Made by a program: the position numbers and the translations under genes. The notes beneath the pieces are model-generated. The model was given only the letters and a program-made list of their open reading frames with translations, was not told the origin of the DNA and searched no databases. This document shows, one piece after another, positions 26,365 to 33,335 of a stretch of 64,000 bases of DNA. Positions within the stretch are counted from its first letter, which is position 1; each line of letters opens with the position of its first letter. This stretch comes from RGIG9115 sp045649825 (GTDB lineage: Bacteria; Bacillota; Clostridia; UBA1381). Location: assembly GCA_045649825.1 (NCBI GenBank), contig JAZRQO010000027.1:1-64000 (forward strand), written 5' to 3'.

Positions 26365-27051
26365 TTATACCTCCTTTTGCCAGCTTTGTTGTACATACAG
26401 CTTTATGGGCATTATGTTTTCAATATTTACCTTGTGGCACAAATCCTCTCGTACAGTTGTGAACGCAATTGGTATTCCCGACATTCGGCTTACTTCGTCC
26501 GCATAAGAAACTGAAGCCTCAATATCTTCGGGAGTTGTTATCCCGCCAAGATTTGAATTGTTTACAAGAGCCGTTACCTTAATACCTGCTGCCTGCTCAA
26601 CCTCTCTTAAAACCTCCAGAGTAAGCTCGGGAGTTTTGGTAAGAGGTCGGAATTTATTAATTACAAAGAACACCTCGTAATTCCCCTCTTCAGTAATTGA
26701 GGGAACGTATCTGCCAAGAGCAAGAGCACCGCGATCGTCACCGCCTACATCCATAACCGCGAAAACATCTCGGTTATGAGAAATTGTATACACCTCTGAA
26801 GGAAGTGCGGGCAAGTCCACGTTTGAGCCTGCAAACTCAGAAGAAATAAGGCGGATGCCATTGCTCTTAAGCATCTCTGCGCTATCCTGAGTTCGGAAAT
26901 AGGGGTTAACAATATCAAGGTCTGCCACTGCAACATTTTCTTCTCTCTGTTTAACCATAAGAGCGAAGTTAAGTGCCACATTTGTTTTTCCGCTTCCGTA
27001 GTGACCTACAAACACGGAAATTCTTTTATAGTTTAAAGAGTTACTGTCCAA
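26365..27051 (-). CDS. P-loop ATPase (MinD/ParA/CobB-like) of the vor operon
   Basis: A 228-residue SIMIBI-class P-loop NTPase: Walker A GHYGSGKTN near residues 16-24, NVAVADLDIVNPYFRTQD (switch I-like), AVMDVGGDDRGALALGRY (Walker B/switch II), and a base-binding VFFVINKFRP. The deviant Lys of true MinD/ParA proteins is absent. The start is TTG 27051 with GAGGA about 9 nt upstream; it overlaps the ilvE 3' end by 19 nt, implying coupling. Its role is unknown. Chaperone-like insertion of Fe-S or cofactor into the oxidoreductase is one possibility, by analogy with other SIMIBI maturation factors. Confidence 0.75.
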   Translation of the reverse strand: MDSNSLNYKRISVFVGHYGSGKTNVALNFALMVKQREENVAVADLDIVNPYFRTQDSAEMLKSNGIRLISSEFAGSNVDLPALPSEVYTISHNRDVFAVMDVGGDDRGALALGRYVPSITEEGNYEVFFVINKFRPLTKTPELTLEVLREVEQAAGIKVTALVNNSNLGGITTPEDIEASVSYADEVSRMSGIPIAFTTVREDLCHKVNIENIMPIKLYVQQSWQKEV

Positions 27052-28097
27052 TTGAACTCATCCTCACATTTTCCCCACTGAATACCGGTGATAGTATCGT
27101 AAAGCTTCTGGCTTACTGCACCGATTTCATTTTTGTTGATTTCAAACACATCATCTTTATATCTAAGCTTACCAACGGGAGAGATAACTGCTGCAGTACC
27201 TGTTCCGAAACACTCTTCAAGTGTTCCGTTCTTAGCAGCCTCAACCAGCTCATCTACAGAAACCTTTCTCTCCTCCACATCATAGCCAAGAGCCTTGCAA
27301 AGCTGAATTACAGAGTTTCTTGTAACACCGGGAAGAATACTTCCGTTGAGCATAGGAGTTATGATTTTACCGTTGATTTTGAAGAAAATATTCATTGCTC
27401 CTACTTCTTCGATGTACTTTCTTTCAACACCGTCGAGCCAAAGCACCTGTGAATATCCATCATCATGAGCCTTTACCTGAGCTGCCAGGCTTGCCGCATA
27501 GTTGCCGCCTGTTTTAGCGAAGCCCATACCGCCCTTAACTGCTCTTACATAGTCATCTTCAATCCAGATACCAACAGGAGCGAGACCGTTTTCATAATAT
27601 GCACCACTTGGAGCAAGTATGATTATAAACATATATGTTTTAGAAGGTGCAACACCGAGGAATTCGTCTGTTGCGATAACGAAAGGTCTTATATACAGTG
27701 ATGTTCCATCATCTTCGGGAATCCAGTCTTCATCAACCTTAACCACTGCTTTTACAGCTTCTACGAAATCCTCTTCGGGGATTTCAGGAATACAAAGTCT
27801 TTCATTACTCTTATTAGCACGCTTTGCATTCATATCGGGGCGGAAAAGTCTTGCCTTACCGTCTGCACCGCGGTATGCTTTAAGACCTTCAAACATTTCC
27901 TGTCCGTAATGGAAAACCATTGCAGATGGATCAAGTGAAATAGGAGCATAAGGAACTATTCTTGCATCGTGCCAGCCCTTGCCCTCTGTGTAGTTCATAA
28001 TGAACATATGGTCTGTGAAAATTTTTCCGAAGCCAAGCTTCGCACCCTTTGCGGGTTTTTGTTTAGGCTCAGTTGTTCTTGTGATTTTAATTTCCAT
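27033..28097 (-). CDS. ilvE: Branched-chain amino acid aminotransferase
   Basis: A fold-type IV PLP transaminase interconverting Val, Leu and Ile with their 2-oxo acids. The 354-residue length and the motifs are typical: FHYGQEMFEGLKAYRG, IRPFVIATDEFLGV, the Schiff-base Lys followed by the conserved LDGVERKYIEEVGAMNIFF region, and GTAAVISPVGKL near the C-terminus. I chose ATG 28097 (upstream AGAGGCG); an in-frame ATG at 28166 lies within the terminator/attenuator. It is the first structural gene of the operon, preceded by the leader-peptide ORF and terminator. Confidence 0.96.
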   Translation of the reverse strand: MEIKITRTTEPKQKPAKGAKLGFGKIFTDHMFIMNYTEGKGWHDARIVPYAPISLDPSAMVFHYGQEMFEGLKAYRGADGKARLFRPDMNAKRANKSNERLCIPEIPEEDFVEAVKAVVKVDEDWIPEDDGTSLYIRPFVIATDEFLGVAPSKTYMFIIILAPSGAYYENGLAPVGIWIEDDYVRAVKGGMGFAKTGGNYAASLAAQVKAHDDGYSQVLWLDGVERKYIEEVGAMNIFFKINGKIITPMLNGSILPGVTRNSVIQLCKALGYDVEERKVSVDELVEAAKNGTLEECFGTGTAAVISPVGKLRYKDDVFEINKNEIGAVSQKLYDTITGIQWGKCEDEFNWTVTL

Positions 28098-28135
28098 AAT
28101 AAACGCCTCTTTTTTAATATATTTGTAATTCAGAA

Positions 28136-28163
28136 AAAGCTTACGGCCATCACCGTAAGCTTT
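28136..28163 (-). terminator. Intrinsic terminator in the ilvE leader (candidate attenuator)
   Basis: On the minus strand, AAAGCTTACGG, loop TGATGG, CCGTAAGCTTT, then a short U run. The stem is a perfect 11 bp. It lies between the leader ORF stop (28204) and the ilvE start (28097), so it can only act within the ilvE leader. The 5' arm can instead pair with 28220-28232 in the leader ORF. Confidence 0.85.
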
Positions 28164-28203
28164 CAAACTGGCAAACTATGTATATAAATACATTTGCATG
28201 AGA

Positions 28204-28323
28204 TTAGCAACCAACTTTAGAAAACTTATCGGCACAACAAGCAGCACTAATAATTGATATCACAATAATTAGCGCGTTAATAATTATTATGTTGTCGATT
28301 AAGTAAGTAGCTGCGAAACTCAT
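28204..28323 (-). CDS. ilvE leader peptide, branched-chain-residue-rich (39 aa)
   Basis: ATG 28323 is preceded by TAAGGA with 7-nt spacing and the ORF ends in TAA at 28204-28206, giving 39 codons. Residues 8-25 (IDNIIIINALIIVISIIS from residue 9) contain ten Ile, two Leu and one Val. The ORF starts about 30 nt after a promoter and is followed by an intrinsic terminator before ilvE. The RNA over codons 30-35 is complementary to the 5' arm of that terminator. These are the elements of a leader peptide that senses Ile/Leu/Val-tRNA charging. The alternative is a small single-pass membrane protein, since the hydrophobic run could also span a membrane. Confidence 0.75.
   Translation of the reverse strand: MSFAATYLIDNIIIINALIIVISIISAACCADKFSKVGC
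28220..28232 (-). promoter_or_regulatory. Candidate antiterminator arm within the leader ORF
   Basis: Minus-strand CCGATAAGTTTTC can pair with GAAAGCTTACGG, the 5' side of the terminator stem: 11 Watson-Crick pairs, one G-U and one bulged A. Pairing would prevent terminator formation. A ribosome stalled in codons 12-25 would leave it exposed, while one reaching the stop codon would cover it. Confidence 0.6.
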
Positions 28324-28360
28324 TACAAAATCCTTACCTTCCTGAATTATTATACTAAAA

Positions 28361-28389
28361 ATGATAACACACACGCTTTAATTTGTCAA
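28361..28389 (-). promoter_or_regulatory. Promoter of the ilvE operon
   Basis: Minus strand TTGACA (28389-28384), 17 bp, TATCAT (28366-28361). A second -10-like TATAAT lies at 28354-28349 without a matched -35. Either choice places the leader ORF inside the transcript. Confidence 0.75.
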
Positions 28390-28517
28390 GAGAAGTATAG
28401 TTTTTTTTGTGTTTTTCAATGTTTTTTTACATATTTTTTAAAAATATCAGGTGTGTGGTTATGTTTTAGGTTATTTTATATAAAAGGCAGAAAAATACTA
28501 CTCTATACTATAAAAAT

Positions 28518-29642
28518 TCACCCACACAGGCACCCGAGAACTTCAAGAAATGAAAGGAAAAACGTTTTTTTGCCAACCTCTCCGTTGGCATATGCAGGTA
28601 TTCTTTTAAACTCTTCCCCATTCTTTGTAATAACAACCTCTCCAACCTCATCTCCCTTATATATAGGTGCAGTTAACTCAGGTAACGGCTCTACTGTATA
28701 TTCAAACTCACTACTATCACTTTTATCAAGGAGTACGCTTTCAGTTTTTTTTATTTCACACCCTGCATCATCCGACAGTCCCCCCATAACCTTAACTCTT
28801 GCAAGCTCTGTTCCCGAAGGAACAATTTCACGCACGGAATATGCTGAAAATCCATAATCCAGCATAGCCTTTGCACCGTTAAATCTTGCATTTGAATCAG
28901 GTGCTCCCAGAACTACTGCAATAAGCTGCATACCGTCACGCTCAGCAGAAGCGGACAGACAACACTTAGCAAGAGAAGTTGAGCCTGTTTTAAGTCCGTT
29001 TGCTCCTTTATAAAAACGGATGAGCTTATTTGTGTTTGCAAGCTCAAATCTTCCGTTCCTGATTGTATCTGTCCATATTTTAGTATAATTAAAAATAAGC
29101 TTATGCTTTAAAAGCTCGCGGGACATAATTGCAACATCTCTTGCACTTGAATAATGACCATCAGCATCCAGACCGTTTGTATTTACAAATGCTGAATTTA
29201 TCATACCAAGTTCCTTGGCACGCTCATTCATAAGGCGTACAAATTCCATTTCACTGCCTGCTATATGCTCCGCTATTGCCACTGCACCGTCATTTGCAGA
29301 TGCCACCGCAATGCCCTTCATAATTTCATCGACACTTACAACATCCCCTGTTTCAAGGAACATAGTGGACCCACCCATACTCATTGCACGTTCACTGACA
29401 ACAACACCGTCATCAAGTTTAATTTTACCGCTGTCAATAGCTTCGCAGGCAAGCAGCATTGTCATAATTTTTGTAACGCTTGCAATGGGCAAAGGTTCAT
29501 CCGCATTTTGCTCATACATCACCTGTCCTGTTGAAAGCTCCATCAAAATTGCAGATTTAGCACTAATCCCAAGTTCGGGCTGAGCAAAAGCAAACGTGGG
29601 CAACATAAGAAATGTAAGCAAGCATACTGTTATCTTTTTCAT
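28518..29642 (-). CDS. D-alanyl-D-alanine carboxypeptidase (PBP5/DacA type)
   Basis: A low-molecular-weight penicillin-binding protein trimming the terminal D-Ala from peptidoglycan pentapeptides outside the membrane. The 374-residue product has a signal peptide (MKKITVCLLTFLMLPTFAFA), the SxxK nucleophile in PIASVTKIMT, SxN in ASANDGAVAIAEH and KTG in GANGLKTGSTSLAKC. A beta-rich C-terminal domain and a hydrophobic/aromatic tail (FFLSFLEVLGCLCG) follow; the tail may be a membrane anchor. I chose ATG 29642 with GGGGGAG upstream; an in-frame ATG at 29720 is far from any RBS. Confidence 0.93.
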   Translation of the reverse strand: MKKITVCLLTFLMLPTFAFAQPELGISAKSAILMELSTGQVMYEQNADEPLPIASVTKIMTMLLACEAIDSGKIKLDDGVVVSERAMSMGGSTMFLETGDVVSVDEIMKGIAVASANDGAVAIAEHIAGSEMEFVRLMNERAKELGMINSAFVNTNGLDADGHYSSARDVAIMSRELLKHKLIFNYTKIWTDTIRNGRFELANTNKLIRFYKGANGLKTGSTSLAKCCLSASAERDGMQLIAVVLGAPDSNARFNGAKAMLDYGFSAYSVREIVPSGTELARVKVMGGLSDDAGCEIKKTESVLLDKSDSSEFEYTVEPLPELTAPIYKGDEVGEVVITKNGEEFKRIPAYANGEVGKKTFFLSFLEVLGCLCG

Positions 29643-29777
29643 ATTCACTCCCCCAAAAAACATATTTACCAAAATATATGAAAAAATAAGTGATAATATT
29701 TCAATTTTTGGAATATTCATTTTTATATTATAAATTTTTCCGAAATCAGCAAAATATTAAAAGAAAGGAGTTTGATT

Positions 29778-31052
29778 ATGAAAGGATATTTTGAAATTAT
29801 TGATGTTTATGCAAGGGAAGTTCTTGACTCACGAGGCAACCCCACCGTGGAGGCAACTGTTTTTACAGAGAACACCAGCGGAAGCGCTATAGTTCCGTCA
29901 GGGGCTTCAACAGGAGTTTTTGAGGCAGTAGAGCTTCGAGACGGTGAAAACAGATATATGGGTAAGGGAGTAAAAAAAGCCGTTGATAACATAAACACAA
30001 CTATCGCCGAGGCACTAATCGGAATGAATGTACTTGAACAATGTGCAATAGACAAAAAGCTCCGCGAGCTTGACGGAACAGAAACGAAGTCCAAGCTCGG
30101 TGCAAATGCGCTCCTTGCAGTATCACTCGCTGCAGCAAAAACAGGAGCAAAATGTTTGGAAATACCCTTATACAGATATATCGGAGGCTGCAACACCCAC
30201 ACGCTCCCCATTCCAATGATGAACATTTTAAACGGAGGCGTTCATGCGGGTAACAATCTGGATATTCAGGAATTTATGATAATGCCCATTGGTGCAAGAA
30301 ATTTCCGAAACGCACTCAGGATGTGCAGCGAAGTATATCATAACCTCAAGAAAATTCTTACAGACAGAGGTCTTTCAACCGCTGTGGGTGACGAAGGCGG
30401 ATTTGCACCAAATCTTAAAAATGATGAACAAGCACTTATTCTTATTTGTGAAGCTATAGAAAAATCAGGATATAAAGCAGGTTCCGATTTCGGAATTGCT
30501 CTTGATGCTGCTTCATCAGAGTGGTTAACCTCGGACGGTACGTATAAAATGCCAAAATCAGAAATTGTACGCTCTAAGCTGGAAATGTCGGATTACTTTG
30601 AAAGCTTATGCGACAAATACCCAATTATATCAATAGAAGACCCCGTTGCCGAGGATGACTGGGAAGCATGGAAAGAGATAACAAAACGATTAGGGAACAG
30701 AATTCAGCTTGTGGGTGATGACCTTTTTGTAACAAATGTAAACAGGCTTGAAAGAGGCATTTCTGAAGAGGTTGCAAATTCTGTACTTATCAAAGTAAAT
30801 CAGATAGGAACCTTAAGCGAAGCGCTCTGCACAATAGAAAAAGCATACAAAAACGGATATACTGCCGTTATTTCTCACCGAAGCGGTGAAACAGAAGATA
30901 CCACAATTGCAGACCTTGCCGTTGCATTAAACTGCGGGCAGATAAAGGCAGGAGCGCCCTGCAGAAGCGAACGAGTTTGCAAGTACAACAGACTTCTCAG
31001 AATTGAAGAAGATTTATGCTTCTGTTCCAACTATCCTCATAAATTAAGATAG
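29778..31052 (+). CDS. eno: Enolase
   Basis: Enolase converts 2-phosphoglycerate to phosphoenolpyruvate in glycolysis and supplies PEP for the aromatic operon in this window. The 424-residue protein has the N-terminal AREVLDSRGNPTVEATV, the SGASTG loop, GGVHAGNNLDIQEFMIMP, the catalytic GDEGGFAPN, the metal ligands Asp in ALDAASSEW, Glu in SIEDPVAEDDW and Asp in VGDDLFVTN, and VISHRSGETEDTTIADLAV. The ATG at 29778 is 7 nt after AAAGGAG. Its 3' end abuts a palindrome-rich element. Confidence 0.98.
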   Translation: MKGYFEIIDVYAREVLDSRGNPTVEATVFTENTSGSAIVPSGASTGVFEAVELRDGENRYMGKGVKKAVDNINTTIAEALIGMNVLEQCAIDKKLRELDGTETKSKLGANALLAVSLAAAKTGAKCLEIPLYRYIGGCNTHTLPIPMMNILNGGVHAGNNLDIQEFMIMPIGARNFRNALRMCSEVYHNLKKILTDRGLSTAVGDEGGFAPNLKNDEQALILICEAIEKSGYKAGSDFGIALDAASSEWLTSDGTYKMPKSEIVRSKLEMSDYFESLCDKYPIISIEDPVAEDDWEAWKEITKRLGNRIQLVGDDLFVTNVNRLERGISEEVANSVLIKVNQIGTLSEALCTIEKAYKNGYTAVISHRSGETEDTTIADLAVALNCGQIKAGAPCRSERVCKYNRLLRIEEDLCFCSNYPHKLR

Positions 31053-31272
31053 CACAGTCATAACCACCGGCTAAGCCGGTGGCTTGCTCAGCCCTATAAG
31101 GGCATATTACTGGCAGGGCTGAAAGCCCACCGAATAGTCTGCCAGCCGCAAGCGGTTTCAAGCTACCGCTAAAGCGGCTGGCTAGACCGCTTTTATTGTA
31201 ACATAGGAGGTATTTTTATTCGACGGCAAAAGCCTCTTTAGAACCACCAGCTTAGCTGGTGGTTTTCGTTAT
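31053..31272. mobile_element. Palindrome-rich noncoding element (candidate IS200/IS605-derived remnant)
   Basis: Immediately after the eno stop lie about 220 nt without an ORF but with dense hairpins: CCACCGGC/GCCGGTGG (31064-31082), GCCCT/AGGGC (31091-31103), GGGCT/AGCCC (31115-31127), CTGGCAG/CTGCCAG (31110-31145), CCGC/GCGG twice (31140s and 31165-31178), and CCACCAGC/GCTGGTGG (31244-31263). The first and last palindromes are near copies (16 of 19 nt) and could be element ends. The last 25 nt recur at 57850 with one mismatch. Hairpin ends around a gene-free core suit a non-autonomous IS200/IS605-type element, but a structured RNA is also possible. The remaining gap to 31401 holds only the terminator below. 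Confidence 0.55.
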
Positions 31273-31281
31273 ACAATAAAG

Positions 31282-31307
31282 AGAAACCCGCAAATTTGCG
31301 GGTTTCT
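31282..31307. terminator. Palindromic hairpin, probable shared terminator of eno and the CapA gene
   Basis: AGAAACCCGCAAA and its complement form a perfect 26-nt palindrome. Flanking U runs are short, so termination efficiency is uncertain. Confidence 0.6.
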
Positions 31308-31401
31308 ACAATAATTTAGAAGTTTTCGCAATTTTTGATGCTTATAAATGTTTATTTGAAGCCATTGAACGGTCTGTGCATTTTTAAACATCCCCTTAAA
31401 A

Positions 31402-32565
31402 TCAAATTTGTTCTAACATATATTCTTTCACGTCTTCAAGCTTACTTTTTTCCCACGCTTTTTCTTTTTCCTTTTCGGCAAGAGGGCAAATTATGAAAAA
31501 ATCCAGGGTTTCGCCGGGAACTCTACCTGTTCGCATAGGCTCGGAGAAGTGGTCTTTCCATTCCTCTTCCGTAGCATTTGCGAATCTTGCGGGATTGAGG
31601 TATTTCTGCTGACGTTTTGTAGCTTCTACAAGTACCTTTGCAGAAAGGGGTGCAAGGAGCTCGTATTCATCAGGCTGAACATCTTTAAAAATTCTTGGCA
31701 GCGATGATTTAACCACCTGTTCAGAATCGCGCTTGATTTCAAGCCCCATAGGTTCAAAGAAAAATTCATCTTCATTGAAATTTATTTTAACAAGCAAGCC
31801 AAGCTCTGTGTTGAATTGAGAACGCTGATAATCGGTATCAAATATAAAATTACCTAGGGAATAAAATATTACTTTATCACCAACAGTTTCATAATTCATC
31901 GGAACATGGGGGTGATGTGCAACCACTATGTCCGCACCCATTTCAAGATACTTATGATACCTTTCTCTTGTGTAAGGCGAAGGAAGGGGGGTGAATTCCT
32001 CTCCTGCATGAGCCACTACAACGCACCAACGGCAGACTTTTTTTATTTCGTTTATAGTGTTCTGAATTTCCGATAAGTCACTCCAGCTATAGCAACCCGC
32101 CTTGTTATTATCCGCGGCTCTGCACGCGCGTTGATATCCTACTCCAAAAAGACCGATTCCGCCTGCTTCGTTTATGATAACAGGTTTCCTTGCCTCCGTA
32201 ATGTTCATTCCTGCACCGATTGTTTGTGCATTAGATTTTTTTGCATACTTTAAAGTACTTTTTATACCTTCTTCGCCTGCATCCATAATATGATTATTGC
32301 ATATATTCCAAATATCGGCTCCAATTTTTTCAAAAATCTTTGTTGCACCCGTATGCATGGTGTGCTTAAGCTGAAGTACACCGTTTTGGTCTATGTTCTC
32401 TGACGAATCGGCTATTGGGCCCTCGACATTTATTACAACGTGGTCCCCACTACAAATAAAGTCCGTAATTTCTTTTGACAACAAGGATTCATCATCCCAT
32501 TTACCGTACATATATTTATCAAATCCGATATCGCCTGTAAACACAATTGAGCTTTGTTTTTTCAT
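31402..32565 (-). CDS. CapA-family (PgsA-like) metallophosphatase-fold protein
   Basis: The 387-residue protein has the calcineurin-like CapA core: VFTGDIGFDKYM, INVEGPIADS, NICNNHIMDAGEEGI, VVAHAGEEF, and ADIVVAHHPHVPM with YSLGNFIFD. CapA/PgsA proteins take part in poly-gamma-glutamate synthesis or other envelope functions, but many clostridial members stand alone, as here, with no pgsB/pgsC nearby. There is no signal peptide at the N-terminus (MKKQSSIVF), so the protein may be cytosolic. The RBS AAAGGAT lies about 10 nt before the ATG. Confidence 0.85.
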   Translation of the reverse strand: MKKQSSIVFTGDIGFDKYMYGKWDDESLLSKEITDFICSGDHVVINVEGPIADSSENIDQNGVLQLKHTMHTGATKIFEKIGADIWNICNNHIMDAGEEGIKSTLKYAKKSNAQTIGAGMNITEARKPVIINEAGGIGLFGVGYQRACRAADNNKAGCYSWSDLSEIQNTINEIKKVCRWCVVVAHAGEEFTPLPSPYTRERYHKYLEMGADIVVAHHPHVPMNYETVGDKVIFYSLGNFIFDTDYQRSQFNTELGLLVKINFNEDEFFFEPMGLEIKRDSEQVVKSSLPRIFKDVQPDEYELLAPLSAKVLVEATKRQQKYLNPARFANATEEEWKDHFSEPMRTGRVPGETLDFFIICPLAEKEKEKAWEKSKLEDVKEYMLEQI

Positions 32566-32597
32566 TATACGCTATCCTTTCATAAAAGCCTATTACT

Positions 32598-32625
32598 ATT
32601 ATATCAAATAAAGTATAATTGTCAA
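32598..32625 (-). promoter_or_regulatory. Promoter of the CapA-family gene
   Basis: Minus strand TTGACA (32625-32620), 16 bp, TATAAT (32603-32598). Confidence 0.8.
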
Positions 32626-32644
32626 GGTAATATAAGCCAACTGT

Positions 32645-33229
32645 TTATATTTTAATCTCAAACAAGCCATGGGTGTTACAATAATAATACATTTTACCGC
32701 CTCTCATTTGAGGAAATCTCAGTTCTCCTCCCTGTTCAGGATAAAGCTTGACTGTGAGTACTCTATCAAAACGCACATAGGAAATAAAAGAAATATAATG
32801 GTCCTTTTGCATAGGATGAGTGAATGTGATATAATAATCATCCTCAATCTTTTCAAAATTTAATTTATGTGCTTCGTCGGGCTCTTTCGGAGAAAGCGGC
32901 AAAAGCTTTCTTCCACAACAGGAAATTTCGGCATTGCCTATACCTGTTAATATATTTCCGCACTTTTCACAAACATAAAATTTAGTTTTTTTCACATTCC
33001 CCGCCTCAGCTTTGATTTTTGGCATTTCCCCATCTAAGAGTTTTGATATGTCAACTCCGAATATTTCTGACAGTCCTGAAATCAAGCTTACATCGGGAAA
33101 GCCCTTGCCCGTTTCCCATTTAGAAACAGTTTTAGGGCATATGCCAAGCCTGTCTGCAACTTGTTTTTGCGTAAGGTCTTTTTCACTCCTGAGCCTTGCA
33201 ATAAGTTTGCCTGTTTTTGATAAATCCAT
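32645..33229 (-). CDS. XRE regulator fused to a desulfoferrodoxin-like (superoxide reductase) domain
   Basis: The 194-residue product has an N-terminal helix-turn-helix (IARLRSEKDLTQKQVADRLG continuing to TVSKWETG, residues 10-42). The rest resembles desulfoferrodoxin: a desulforedoxin-type rubredoxin-like site, Cys87, Cys90, Cys104 and Cys105 (FYVCEKCGNIL, ISCCGRKL), then a neelaredoxin-type domain with His121, His138 and His144 (HPMQKDH), and Cys184-x2-His187 (YCNTHGLF). All expected ligands of both iron centres appear present. I chose ATG 33229, 7-8 nt after GGAGG; a GTG 9 nt upstream is possible. A redox-responsive regulator is inferred. Confidence 0.85.
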   Translation of the reverse strand: MDLSKTGKLIARLRSEKDLTQKQVADRLGICPKTVSKWETGKGFPDVSLISGLSEIFGVDISKLLDGEMPKIKAEAGNVKKTKFYVCEKCGNILTGIGNAEISCCGRKLLPLSPKEPDEAHKLNFEKIEDDYYITFTHPMQKDHYISFISYVRFDRVLTVKLYPEQGGELRFPQMRGGKMYYYCNTHGLFEIKI

Positions 33230-33249
33230 TACTGCCACCTCCGAAATGT

Positions 33250-33278
33250 ATTATATATTGTAATTTTCAAAACTTCAA
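33250..33278 (-). promoter_or_regulatory. Promoter of the XRE-desulfoferrodoxin gene
   Basis: Minus strand TTGAAG (33278-33273), 17 bp, TATAAT (33255-33250). Confidence 0.7.
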
Positions 33279-33298
33279 TCCACTATCCGTTTACTTCG

Positions 33299-33335
33299 AA
33301 TAATGAGGTGTTGCATCTTGCAACACCTCATTATT
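33299..33335 (-). terminator. Terminator of pepD
   Basis: A perfect 17-bp stem (AATAATGAGGTGTTGCA and complement) with a 3-nt loop overlaps the pepD stop codon. It insulates the regulator gene downstream. Confidence 0.8.

Noticed and set aside
28204..28323. T-box as the regulator of ilvE instead of a leader peptide
   Set aside because: No T-box bulge sequence (TGGnACC) or stem I features occur between 28389 and 28098, in contrast to the clear one at 57331-57345.
28401..28517. Terminator for dacA in the T/A-rich stretch
   Set aside because: Only A/T palindromes without a GC stem were found; no credible intrinsic terminator.
31053..31272. CRISPR array or tRNA cluster from the repeated hairpins
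   Set aside because: The palindromes differ from each other and have no regular spacers; no cloverleaf can be drawn.
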